A stretch of DNA of 64,000 nucleotides from Erpobdella octoculata (taxonomy: Eukaryota; Annelida; Clitellata; Hirudinida; Erpobdellidae). Of the stretch, positions 26,100-37,171 are shown piece by piece. The position numbers and the translations under genes are program-made. Below the pieces are notes generated by a model, which was not told where the DNA came from, searched no databases, and saw nothing but the letters and a program-made list of their open reading frames with translations. The stretch's first letter is position 1, and each line of letters opens with the position of its first letter. The stretch is from positions 25,917,359-25,981,358 of the forward strand of contig OZ022246.1 in NCBI GenBank assembly GCA_963978895.1, read 5' to 3'.

Positions 26100-27940
26100 T
26101 AAATAAAAAAAATGCTACTTGATGATTTAACGTTAGATCAGAATTTCATTGCTTAGTAAACATTTTGAAATTTATTCAATATGTACCTATTTTTGGAATT
26201 AGGAACTTTTTAATTTTTTTAAACTTTAATTTTAATGTAAAAGATTTTTATTTGATTATAATAAATCAAATAAACATACTCGTGCTGAAATTTTGTGTTT
26301 TTAATCGAGCGGGTTCTTAGGTTTTTTGCTGTCAAAAACTTAACTTCGATGCAATCAAAGCAATTATCCAATTATTGGTATTATAAATAATGTCAAAACA
26401 CAACTTGTTACAAAAATAACAAATTGGCGTTGTCTGAAATATTAAATCTTAATTAATTTAACATTTCAAATACCACCAAACAAATTAAATAAAAATATAT
26501 TATCCATAGTATCTAGTAAATAAACATTTTCGTTACGTCAATCAACTTTAAAATTTAATGATATGTATTAAAAAGAGCCCTTTTATTTAATTTTTTTATA
26601 AAAAATACATAATTATGACAAATAAGTAAAACAAAGTATCTGAAACGTTGACCATATTTTAAAGAATTAATTGCAATTTTAAAATGTCTAATATTCAATA
26701 GTTTTTTAGTGACGTTAAACGTCATAAAATATTTTGTATCTAAACCATGTACCTATTTAAAATAGCTGTTGAGAAGAAATATTTTTTTATTAAACAGTTT
26801 GTAACTATTATTTTGAATTTTAAATTTTTGTATTAAATACAAACAACACTGATAGGATAAACCTTACGAGTAATTTAAAGTATGTTATTCTTAGGGGGTT
26901 TTCTATCGCAGAAATACAAAAACCTAAGAAATAGTCTATTTGAAAACTTAACTTACTCATAGCTTGTTTGAATATTTTTAGAAAAATTATCTTACTAGAA
27001 TCAAATCAAATTTAAATGACACTTCTGGTACAAATTACGATAATACAACAGCAGTATACGGAGGAATCAATCAAAGTATAGCTTCATCAGTGCCGAAAGT
27101 CTACAAACTGCTATCAAACACCTAATAATAAGCGCCTATTCAATCAAATCAAATTTATTTAACGCCAATGTCGTAAACGAATTTGAGGCTATTCGAACAA
27201 TTGTTTCTATTATACACTTTGTCTTAATTTTGACGTGAAGTCTGTTAGCTGTTAATTAAATGTTTATTAAAAAATTAAAATTTGTATTTATATAAAACTT
27301 TAATTTCAGATTAAAGTTTAGTAGAAATTTTTTACTATTACTTGGTGTTATTTTTTATTTGCAATGTTGCATTGTCAACACTGGGCAATATTTTTGCGGT
27401 TTTTTTACAAAAGGAAAGTAAAATAAAAAAATGGATTTGTTGTTATATTTTAGATAATTTAATTTTATTATTGGTATTGTCAAAAAAATCAAACACAAAG
27501 CGTTTTTATTGCATTAATCGCAATATTGCGAATATTAGTGATGCAACACAATCCAGATCCCTCCATAAGCAGGGAATAATTTTAATAAAAAAATAATTAA
27601 AAGTTGGATGAAGTGTCAAGTTGAAATAACCAAAACAACGAGATTTGTTCAATTAAATTAGACTGTCATTATTTCACAAACTTGATTGAAAACATTATGA
27701 TTTTGCTATGGCTATGTTAATTTTCATCCCTTGAATAGTGTATGTTCACTATGAATACTTTATCAATACCAGCTTTACAAACCTTAAATGTCAATGGCCA
27801 TTAAAAAAGCTTGTTTAAACAACAGATACCTTGTTTCATTTAAAACTTCTTGTCAAAAATTGTTGTTCAATAGTTTTATCGAAAGTTTATTTGTATGATA
27901 TACTTTATGTTTAATTTTTATTAATGATTAATAATTTGAA
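26100..27940. other. Intergenic DNA holding a relic tail exon
   Basis: Apart from the relic tail exon at 26982-27125, no gene or mobile element was recognised. An open frame at 27342-27596 shows no recognisable homology. Confidence 0.5.
26982..27125 (+). pseudogene. Orphan cytoplasmic-tail exon with ITAM-like pair
   Basis: After an acceptor (TTTTTAG) an open frame runs to a TAA at 27123-27125 and ends with TAVYGGINQ...VYKLLSNT. It aligns with the tail exon of the 27.9-kb gene (TVVYEGINQ...IYTQLSDDP), including two YxxI/L motifs with the same 11-residue gap. It is out of phase by one base with the usual phase-2 junction, and the 23.6-kb gene stops 0.9 kb upstream inside its TM exon. It could be a relic or, less likely, an alternative exon. 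Confidence 0.65.
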
Positions 27941-30640
27941 ATGAACGTTTTATGGAAAAGCTTAATTTTACTATTAAATATTTCCTGTTTCCAATGTTCA
28001 GTTAAATATACGTGTAGAAAAGGTTTGTGTTTTTACACGAATGGTTTTACAGTTTCTTCGTTGACAGAAGCTCAACTTCAATGTCGGCAAAATAGAAGCA
28101 AATTATTGGAACTAGCTGATGAAAAAGTTGAAAAGGTGTTTGATGATATTTACAAAACGTGGACTAATGGAGATGATGTGTTTTCTGGTTTTTACATTTG
28201 GTTGAATTTACAATCGTCAATTACTGCTGGTTGGAATTGGGTCACTGGATTAAATTACAATGGTAAGTTAAACTTTTGTTTTCATTGAATTAAATTTTAT
28301 AGTAAAAACTTCGAATTTGAAAAAGTTTTGATTGAAAACAAATAATTTTATTTAAAGATATATTTAATGTTGAATTTACCAACAAAAACGAAAATTATTC
28401 CATTATTTCGTACGACTCCGGCAATGGAAAATTTTTTTTCCGAGGATCCTCATTAAACCGAGAATTGCTTTTCATCTGCTCTTCTGACGGTAAAAAAACA
28501 AAACTGCTTGGTTAAATTTAAACTATTAATCATTCTTATTTTTTAAGGATGTACAAATTCAACTTGTGTTTCTTTCCACACTTCAACCTCAATGAATTGG
28601 TTTGCTGCAAACTACGAATGTTTTAAAATGGGAAAAACTCTGGCAGTTTTAAATTGGGTAACTAATTTTAACAAAGAGTTACCCGAATTTCAATTACATC
28701 CTGAACAAGAGTTTTGGTTAGGACTCACAAGAAGAATATTCAAATGGCAAGATTCAAGTTAGTTTTAATTGTTGCTCCCTGATTTAAATAAAGGGTATAT
28801 TTATTATTTTTTGTTTAAACTAGTTACGGCACTAACGTATGTTAATTGGCTTTCTGGACAACCTTCGACTGATGATTGTGTTGTTGTATCAAAATTCACG
28901 TCATATCAATGGATTACATCAAAATGCTCTGATGTGAATTACGTTGTTATTTGCATGAGTAGTATGGACTTTACTCTTAATTTGATTTATTCAATTATTA
29001 AAAATAACTCGTTTATTAATTTAGACACATCTTCAAACAAAACCTCAGAAAAATATATTTTAAAAATAGACTAAATCAAAATGTTTTTATAAAATAAAAT
29101 TTTTATTTGCTTGAAATATGTAATAATAACATTTTTTTATATTTATTTATTTAAAAAAACTTGTGAGCATTATTTAGATACATCAAGAAACAAAACTCTA
29201 GATTCAACAACTTCAATGATAAAGAATCCAGTCTCAACAGGTTTTTATAAAAAAAATTAGGAATTATTTGGAAATAATAACTAAAGGCTTTGAAATCGTA
29301 ATATTATACTGTTTAGACACGACTTGTTAAAAATATTGTAAAATAAGATTGATTGCTTGACATTTCTGAAAGTTTCTGCCTAGAAAATAATTTAAAATAA
29401 ATGCAAGTTTACCTAAGTTAACATTTGTATTAATTTAAACCATATAATTTATTTTGATATTATTATTATTTTTTCCAGAATTTTATAATTCAAAACTATG
29501 CGAAGATTGTTTGAGTTTGCCATCGAATCACGATGTGGGACTTGGAATTGGACTTTCACTATCAATTTTACTTAATATAGGACTACTTATTGGGATTTAT
29601 TTTCTATGGAAAAAAACTAAAATGTATTAAATAAATGAATTTATATTATTTTTAAATATTTATTAATTATTTATCAAACTTAAAAAAATTATTTCAAAAT
29701 TTTTGTTATTACTAGAGATGCACCGATACCATAAATATGGCCAATACCTATACCTATAACGATACTCATATGGCCGATGTCGATGCCGATACTGATACTT
29801 TTCAATATTTTATTATTTATTTGTTACTGTTTAAGTAAAAAAATCACAATTTCGTGATAATATTTTATTGAAATAATTTAATCGAATTCAAATAATAGTT
29901 ACTTCATAGTTGAAATTTAAAGTTAAATATTCTTAAATTATGGTGCAGGAACATCAGGCTTTCACTCATATTGGGAGAGAGCCTGTTTTTCTTGGGATTT
30001 TGACATTTTTTTATCTTTTTTAAATTTTTCACTTTAGGATAAAGCTATTAATTAATTTACTATTTTTATCAAACTATTCACGTTTATATACTCTGCTATT
30101 ACGCAATCATCAACCAAAATTACACAATCATTAACCAATATTACGCAACATTAGGTAATTCTGCGCAATACAAGCATTCTGCGCACCTTTAATTTAATTT
30201 ATTGAACATTATTTATTTAATTTATTAAACATTATCAATTCATTTTCTTTGTTTGTAAATAAAGTTTTTTACTTAAAATCGTTGTTGTTATGTTAAAACT
30301 TTTAATAGAAATAAGTAAATAGTCAAAAGTATCGGTATCGGCCAATGACCATCAACATTTTACCAGGCCGATACCGATAACTAAAAAAGGCCGATACTGC
30401 CGAAACGGATACTATCAGTGCATCTCTAGTTATTACATAAATATAATCATAAATATAAGTTACAATATTTTAAAAAATGCACAATAAAAAATGTAATTTT
30501 TGTTTTGCAGTACTGGTAAATTAAATACAAAAGCTATTTCTGGCAAAACTGAAGAAAACACAGTTGTATATGAAGGCATTAATCAAAATCCTGCTTCCTT
30601 GGAACAGCAAATTTACACACAGTTGTCAGATGATCCATAA
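27941..30640 (+). CDS. Dual-CTLD receptor with ITAM-like tail, subfamily B, copy 1
   Basis: Exons: 27941-28262, 28358-28489, 28548-28757, 28824-28961, 29178-29240, 29479-29623, 30511-30640, giving 379 aa. It has a signal peptide (MNVLWKSLILLLNISCFQCS), CTLD1 (TCRKGLCFYTNG to LLFICSSD), CTLD2 (STCVSFHT, EFWLGLTRR, WLSGQPSTDDC, QWITSKCS, VVICMS), a short stalk, a TM helix and a 42-residue tail. The tail has VVYEGI and IYTQL, an arrangement YxxI-x11-YxxL that fits a spaced ITAM; VVYEGI alone also fits an ITIM. Activating signalling through SH2-kinases is inferred. The last intron contains a 716-bp hAT element. Without splicing at 29624 the frame would stop after KMY. An alternative terminal exon at 29025-29074 would give a soluble product. 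Confidence 0.84.
29025..29074 (+). CDS. Possible alternative terminal exon giving a secreted form
   Basis: An acceptor (TTAATTTAG) leads to NTSSNKTSEK...KID and a TAA, with AATAAA about 17 bases later (29090-29096). It is the direct counterpart of the stalk exon of the 32.8-kb gene (33840-33917), but here it has a stop instead of a donor. A second stalk exon at 29178 can be used instead to reach the TM exon. Using 29025-29074 would end the protein before the membrane helix. Whether it is used is unknown. Confidence 0.45.
29713..30428. mobile_element. Non-autonomous hAT element in a receptor intron
   Basis: The terminal inverted repeats are TAGAGATGCACCGATA at the left and its near-complement ending TGCATCTCTA at the right. 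A perfect 8-bp target duplication GTTATTAC flanks it (29705-29712 and 30429-30436). Subterminal DNA has repeated CGATACC/GGTATCGG units. No transposase frame is present. The 8-bp duplication and the TIR type fit hAT transposons. It sits in the last intron of the 27.9-kb gene. Confidence 0.9.
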
Positions 30641-30939
30641 AATTATCATTCTTCAGCTTTTTTATGAGCAGCTCAAAATGTTTTTATTAAATTTTATTAT
30701 GGTCAAAAACTAAATATAGTTTGTGTTATTTATAATAGAATTTAGAAAATTTTACAGAATCAGCATATTTTTACTTTTTTACTTTTTTTTAATTCAATGG
30801 TTATTTAATATCAAGCAACGATGATTTTAATAAGTTTCACAAAAAATAATTAAAATTGAAAACTAGATAAAATGTTAGTTAATAATTATTAACATACATA
30901 ATTTCTAATGTATGTGTGTATGTTATCAAGGTAGCTATT

Positions 30940-30942
<3 letters not shown>
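30641..30942. other. 3' flank of the 27.9-kb receptor gene
   Basis: AT-rich non-coding DNA; nothing recognised. Confidence 0.5.
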
Positions 30943-31011
<69 letters not shown>

Positions 31012-31024
31012 ATATATATATATA
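30943..31024. repeat. (TA)n microsatellite
   Basis: About 80 bases of TA repeat with one TTTA interruption, next to the element that follows. Confidence 0.95.
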
Positions 31025-31062
31025 ACTGAGATTCTGTGTGTATGTAACTTATGCATTGCTAC

Positions 31063-31859
31063 TAGAGATGCACCGATACTATAGGTATCGGTATCGGAAT
31101 CGGCAGTATCGGTCTTTTTTCCAGGTATCGGTATCGCTATGGTGAAATTTTGAGGATCATTGGCCGATACCGATACTTTTGATCACATAGGATTCAACCG
31201 TCTTATGCAACAAGTTAAGCCTAATTATTGCCTTCCAAGCCGCAAGTACTTTTCAGATAAAGTGCTACCTAAAATCTATATTAAAGTGCTCAGAAAGGTT
31301 AAGACTATTATCAAATATTCTGAAAATAAAAGCTTCACCACTGATATATTGACTAATGTTTCAAATTACTCTTTCATCAGCCTTACAGCCTTACATTAAC
31401 ATTAACATTAACATTACATTAACGAAAATTATGACAGAAAAATTTTAGTACTACGGGTTGCACTATTCTCTGGGTCGCATAGAACTAGCAAGATTGCAGA
31501 GGTAATTGAAACTGTAATCCATGATTTTAAAATTCTCTAGCATAAAATTTATCTTTTTGTTAGGGATAATGGTGCTAATATGGGGAAAAAACATTTCAGA
31601 AACTGCATACACTGGTTTGTCATGTTTTTTGCATACTCTAAAATTAGTCATTTATGATGTTCTTTTTGAACAAAGGATTAAAAAGGATGTCATTGCTAAT
31701 TGCAAAAAATTGTTGGATATTTTACCATTCTACACTAGCTTGTAACAAATAAATAATTAAAGATTGAAAAGTATCGGTATCGGCATCGGAATCGGCATCG
31801 ACCTCTCTCATAACATGAGTATTGGTATCGGCCATATTTATTGGATCGGTGCATCTCTA
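31063..31859 (+). mobile_element. hAT element with transposase remnants
   Basis: It begins TAGAGATGCACCGATAC and ends in the inverted counterpart, flanked by ATTGCTAC and ATTGCCAC (8 bp, one mismatch). It has the same GGTATCGG subterminal repeats as the element at 29713. Inside, 31160-31399 encodes a piece like hAT/ZBED transposases (RLMQQVKPNYCLPSRKYFSD then KSFTTDIL). A second scrap near 31560-31740 has a DNGAN-like segment out of frame. It is inactive because the gene is broken and mostly deleted. It interrupts the Helitron-like unit. Confidence 0.88.
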
Positions 31860-31964
31860 ATTGCCACACCATTTATCCGATCGTAATAAAATTTTCACAG
31901 AACCTTGAGAGCAATGGATGAAAGTTTTTGTGAAAAAAATTAAAATCGGTCACAAACTGAGCGG

Positions 31965-32190
31965 AGAGGGAGCGAGAGAGCGAACGGAAACAGGAACTAG
32001 AAAATGAGCGGGAAAGTGAACGGGAGCGGGAAAGCGACCGGGAGCAGAAAAACGACCGGGAGCGGGAAAGCGACCAGGAACGGGAGAGCAAGCGGGAACG
32101 GAAGAGCAAGCAGGAAGGGGAAAGCGACCGGGATCAAGAAAGCAAACGGGAAAGAAAACGGAATCGAGAGAGAAAACGATAGAAAAACCT
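31965..32190 (+). repeat. 18-bp G/A-rich minisatellite
   Basis: Degenerate repeats of CGGGAGCGGGAAAGCGAC type. A very similar array lies at 42882-43036, also beside a long (TA)n tract, so the two loci probably share a mobile origin. Open frames on both strands rich in Arg, Ser and Gly are repeat artefacts. Confidence 0.85.
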
Positions 32191-32225
32191 CTAAAAATCC
32201 CTGGCAATGCCGGGTGCCCCGCTAG

Positions 32226-32755
32226 GTTAATATAAAAAATTTGTCACTTTTGACATGGAATCAATAGTCTCAATAATATGCTTATATTGGTCTAGTGAGC
32301 ATATGTTAAGTACTAATTTCAGTCGTTTGAAGTATGTGAATATTTTTGTCCAAAGCATTTATTTATAAGTTTACTTATAACCCAATCAAATGAAAGAGAA
32401 TTTATTACACTGAACAAATTATTGTTTTTTTGTTGATTTGTTTATTTGAATAAAATAAAATTAAAATTAAATTCATTAAAGTAGGTCATTACAATTATTT
32501 TTATATCATGAAGGTGAACAAAAAGTAGGCAGCGCACATGAATTTCAACGTTTATTTTTAATATAATTTATTTATAGCTGTTACATAAGCATTGACATTT
32601 GCAGACAAAACAAGCTGCTTCTTTCATTACTAGTTTAATTCATAGCTAGTTGTATTAAAAAATGATTTAAATAAACTAGTTAAGGCTTCTTTGTTGTACA
32701 TACATAACATGAAATTTTAGAATATCTTGCATTAATAAAAACTTATTTATTTAAA
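32226..32755 (+). promoter_or_regulatory. Upstream region of the 32.8-kb receptor
   Basis: The part at about 32596-32660 shares motifs with the subfamily A promoters: CATTGACATTTGCAGACA, AAGCTGCTT and AATTCATAGCTAGTT (compare TTATTCATAGCTAGTTTT at 1711). It sits 95-160 bases before the start codon. The rest of the stretch shows nothing recognisable. Confidence 0.45.
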
Positions 32756-34952
32756 ATGAATGTTTTGTGGAAAACGTTAATTTTGTTGTTGAATATTTCT
32801 TGTTTCCAATGTTCAGTTAAATATGCGTTTAGAGAAAATTTGTGTTTTTACACGACCGGTGTTTCAGCTTCATCGTTGTCAGATGCTCAACTTCAATGTC
32901 AGCGAAATGGAAGCAAACTATTGGAACTAGCTGATGAAAGAGTAGGAAAAATGTTTGATAATATTTACAAAACGTGGACTAATGGAGATGATGAGTTTTC
33001 TAGATTTTACGTTTGGTTGAACTTAAAATCGTCAGTTACAGTTGATTGGAATTGGGTCACTGGATTAAAATACAATGGTGAGTTAAACTTTTGTTTGTAT
33101 TGAATTATATTTTATAGTAAAACTTCGAATTTAAAAAAGTTTTGATTGAAAACAAATAAATTTATTTAAAGGGATAAATAATATTGAATTTACCAACACA
33201 AACGAAAATTATTCCATTATTTCGTACGATTCCGGCAACGGAAAATTTTATTTCCGAGGAACCTCATTCAACCGAAATTTGGCTTTCATCTGCTCTTCTA
33301 ACGGTAAGAAAATAAAACTGCTTGGTTAAATTTGAACTAATAATCATTTTTATTTTTTAAGAATGTGAAAATTCAACTTGTGTTTCTTTCCACACTTCAA
33401 CCTCATTGAATTGGTTTGCTGCAAACTACGAATGTTTTAAAATGGGAAAAAATCTTGCAGTTTTAAATTGGGTAACTAACTTTACCAAAGATTTACCTGA
33501 ACTTCAATCACATCCGAAACAAGAGTTTTGGTTGGGACTCACAAGAAGAATATTCAAATGGCAAGATTCATGTTAGTATCAATTGTTGCTCCCTGATTTA
33601 AATAAAGGGTATATTTATTATTTTTTTGTTTAAACTAGTTACGGCACTAACGTATGATAATTGGTTTTCGGGACAACCTACGACTGATGATTGTGTTATT
33701 TTATCAACATTCGCGTCATATCAATGGATTACATCAAAATGCTCTGATCAAAATCACATTGTTATTTGCATGAGTAGTATGGACTTTACTCTTAATTTGA
33801 TTCATTCAATTATTAAAAATAACTCGTTTATTAATTTAGACACATCTTCAGACAAAACCTCAGAAACGTCAACACCAGTAATCGAAATATTAGATAGTCA
33901 TACACTGCTATTGTCTGGTGAGTTAATTAATTATTATGAAGTAAAAAAACTACTAATGTTAAGAAAAATTAATTTGCTCTAAATATTTTTAATTTATTTT
34001 GCATTTTTGTTTGTCATTTTGTAACTATTTAAAATTAATTTTATTTGAATTTTCAAGTCAGAAATGACAAAAAACTAGTAATTTAAGCACAACATTTAAA
34101 TAACAAAAATGCTGTGAACTGTTAAAATTAAATGAATTATTTTATCAGCTTTTAAGTATGATGAAATTCTGTTAAAATGATTTTTAATGTTTCTATTGCT
34201 CATAAGTAATTAAAATTTTGTTACTGTTTTTAAGATGTAATATTTTTGATAATCTTAGATACAGCTTTCACTGTTAGTTCTCCTTCCAAACAAACTGGAA
34301 AACTTTCGTCAACAGCCACAAATCCTTCGTCACAATTTCTTCCCATTGGGTTGGGCGTTGGAATTCCACTTTTAATATTGCTTATTATTGCAATAATTGC
34401 AGGAATTTGTCTTATCCGGAAAAAGTCAAAAAGGTATTTGAAACATAAAATATTTTACTTATTAAACTTTTACAAGTTATTCAATAGAAAAAAATTCAGT
34501 TTATTATTTGAATCGAAAATGATCAAAGTAATTTTTCATTGTATTTAAAACAATTATTTGTTGTATACTCATAAAAGTATTGTTTTTACAGAACAAATTC
34601 CGATTCCTTAAGAAATTTTGCTAAAAGTTTTGTTGAAACTGACAACGACCAAATAAGACAACATGTTATCTACGATGAACCAGAATTCATCATCAACAAC
34701 AACAACAACAGCATGTCAAACAATATTAAATCATTATATGCTCCAGTGGTAAGCAATCAATCAAAAATGGCTAACGAAAATGATGAATTTGATTCAAGGA
34801 AAAATATAAATTCAATGAAGTATGCTGATTTAAATCTTCCTGGTGAGCCTTGCTATGAAGACTTCAGTCAACTTAAAGTTCCGGCTACTTCAGACGCATC
34901 TATGCCGGAATATGCGACAATTGATAAAAATAGAAATAGAAATAAATCTTAA
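32756..34952 (+). CDS. Dual-CTLD receptor with ITIM-like tail, subfamily B, copy 2
   Basis: Exons: 32756-33077, 33172-33303, 33362-33571, 33639-33776, 33840-33917, 34259-34433, 34592-34952, giving 471 aa. It has a signal peptide, CTLD1 (KYAFRENLCFYTTG to LAFICSSN), CTLD2 (ENSTCVSFHT, WFSGQPTTDDC, QWITSKCS, IVICMS), a Ser/Thr stalk, a TM helix (IGLGVGIPLLILLIIAII) and a 120-residue tail. The first Cys of CTLD1, present in the 27.9-kb paralogue (TCRKGLC), is Phe here. The tail has SLYAPV (exact ITIM consensus), MKYADL, PEYATI and VIYDEP, and its end (MPEYATIDK) matches the subfamily A tail at 7.1 kb. It therefore pairs a subfamily B ectodomain with an A-like tail, while its closest relative carries an ITAM-like tail. 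An inhibitory role is inferred. Confidence 0.87.
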
Positions 34953-37171
34953 TAATTTCATCAGTTTAATTATCAAATTAAAATTCATAATGGTGCTTGT
35001 AGATTATTGATACAGCTTGGTTATTTTGCTGTGTTACTGTTGTGATTTAACGTAACATATTTATAACAAAGAACCATTTTGTTTCTAGATTAATATTACA
35101 TGAACTTACGAAATAAAATAAATATGAAAATTAAAGCATATATTTTCTTTGGTAACAAAATTGAATGTAATTTATTGTCAATATTTTCTCGACATGACAC
35201 GACAAAGTCTAATACCAGGATGTGATTTCTAAAGCTTTGAATGACTTCAACAAATAATTATAATGTTTCACAGTAGGTAGTTGAATGCAAAAGTGATTCA
35301 CAATTGAAATTATAGAACATTCAACTGTTCTATGTAGATAAGCCTTGCTTTTCAGAAAGCACAATTTGTTGAATGCAAGCTGAAATATAAATATGAGGCC
35401 ATAACACAGCAGGTCCGGATAATAGAAATATTTACCTTGTTATTAAGAAGAATTGAAACCTATATATATATTATAGTAGAATTAATAATATTATTTTATT
35501 ACCAACAACATGTGCAAAGTTTCAAAACTGTCTAAAATAATTTACCAGTATTTGTTATAGTCATTTAATTGTTATTAAAAATTAATAAAAGTTAAACAAA
35601 TTTAAGTTTTAACAAACCGGTTAATTGTAATTTTATTGGACAGCAAAACACTTCATTATGTGTGTTTAAATTAAATTATTTTTTTTATAAAATTTTGTTT
35701 ATATTAAAAAAAACTCAATCACATCTTGACATAAAAATAATAAAATACATTCAAAATATCAGATTGCTCAGCATAAGTGAATAGCTTTATAAAATGTCAA
35801 CTTCGTTTAAATAATGTAGGTTAAAATGTGATTTTGATTCAACAAATTTCAAAGTAATAGTAATAATGAAACTCTTATATCAATGTCGATCGGTGTAGAT
35901 TACTACACATTTATTTTCTCATACAAATTGAAAAAACTTTCATAAACTTGGTTACTATTAATTTGGTAGATGTTTCATTAGATTTTTAATTTATAATATA
36001 TAATCCAAATTTAAAACGTATACGTTTTGAATATTAATTTCTAAATAAAATTATTTATGTCAAAGTTGATAATATTTTTTTCTAATACTGTTGTACATTT
36101 TAAACAGTTTCGAACGTCCAAAGCATTAAAATTTATAGAAAATAAAAAAAATTATATCTACATTTAAGACAATCTAACATACAATTCAACTAACTACCTG
36201 TTGCATCTAGAAATAAATTTTTTTTTGTTTTTTTGTTTTTTTTTTATATCTGGAATATCTGTAAAAGTTGTAATATCTGGAAGAGTCTTTAATATCACGA
36301 AGAGTCTGTTATATCTGGTTGGTAAAGTAATGTATTATTTTAGAGTCCCTTGTTTTTATTTAATTGATGGTAAGTTGTGTGAAACATTGTCAAGGACTAG
36401 GACATCTAGTGAAAACGTTGATTCAGCTGAAAAAAACATGAAATACTACATACCTAAGAAATGTCATAATTGTGATAGTGCTTAACTTTTTAATAATTAC
36501 TGATTATAATAACGTTCCCTGAAGACGGCCACTTTCAAGAATGTTTTTGTTTGTGTAATTCCGAGATTGTAATTTGCTTGTCAATAAAAACAACAGCCAA
36601 CCTTTTTATTTTGTACTGCAACAACGTCTAAATAATCAAAAACTAAAACTTGATTACTGTGACTTTACTGAAACTATTATGGAAGTCTAGCCAATTATTT
36701 ATTAACATAATAGATCAGTCTAATTGACTTATGAATGTAGGTTACATATACTTATGGCTTATTTTCTAATGTTACTTGTACACACCTCATTATATCAAAT
36801 CATGATGCAAACAGGATTTCTGATTAATAATTCTTCGTCACAATATTTGTCAACATTACAGAATGTGCTTATGCATTATTATTTAACTATAACTTGAATA
36901 TTACAACATGATGTTACTGTGTAAGCATCCATAACATAATGAAACTTGTCTAGTTGTGTCATTATAATACCTAGCAGATCACATTCGGACCAACGCATCT
37001 TAAACAAAAATGAGTATTGAAAAGCATACATACAGGCTCTGTTTTTCAATCAATTGCAGATCCTGCTCTTTTATTACGTTATTGAAAATAGATTTTTTAT
37101 TTTAAACCCTTAAAATATCATAAATAATTGAAGACTACTTAGTTTGCTGTAAAATCAAAAAGACTCCAAAT
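34953..37171. other. Intergenic DNA with recurrent block copy 3
   Basis: The segment 35155-35300 shares ACCAGGATGTGATTT, a TAAAGCTTTGAA motif and an AGGTAGTTGA motif with the blocks at 16196 and 22825. Elsewhere only AT-rich DNA was seen; an open frame at 36201-36485 has no recognisable homology. Confidence 0.45.

Larger units (their letters stand above)
31025..32225 (+). mobile_element. Possible Helitron-like non-autonomous element
   Basis: With the nested hAT (31063-31859) removed, the sequence reads as one continuous non-coding unit. A TGCATTGCCACACCATTTAT segment and a CACAGAACCTTGAGAGCAAT segment lead into an 18-bp minisatellite and then a GC-rich end (GGCAATGCCGGGTGCCCCGCTAG). The end has a short palindrome (GGCAATGCC) and a terminal CTAG, as in Helitron 3' ends (hairpin then CTRR). 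The 5' end could not be defined, and the assignment rests only on the 3' terminus and the overall layout. Confidence 0.4.

Noticed and set aside
31873..32225. Arg/Ser- or Gly/Lys-rich ORFs resembling SR proteins
   Set aside because: Several frames on both strands are open over the same minisatellite, and a very similar array exists at 42.9 kb. Repeat artefact.
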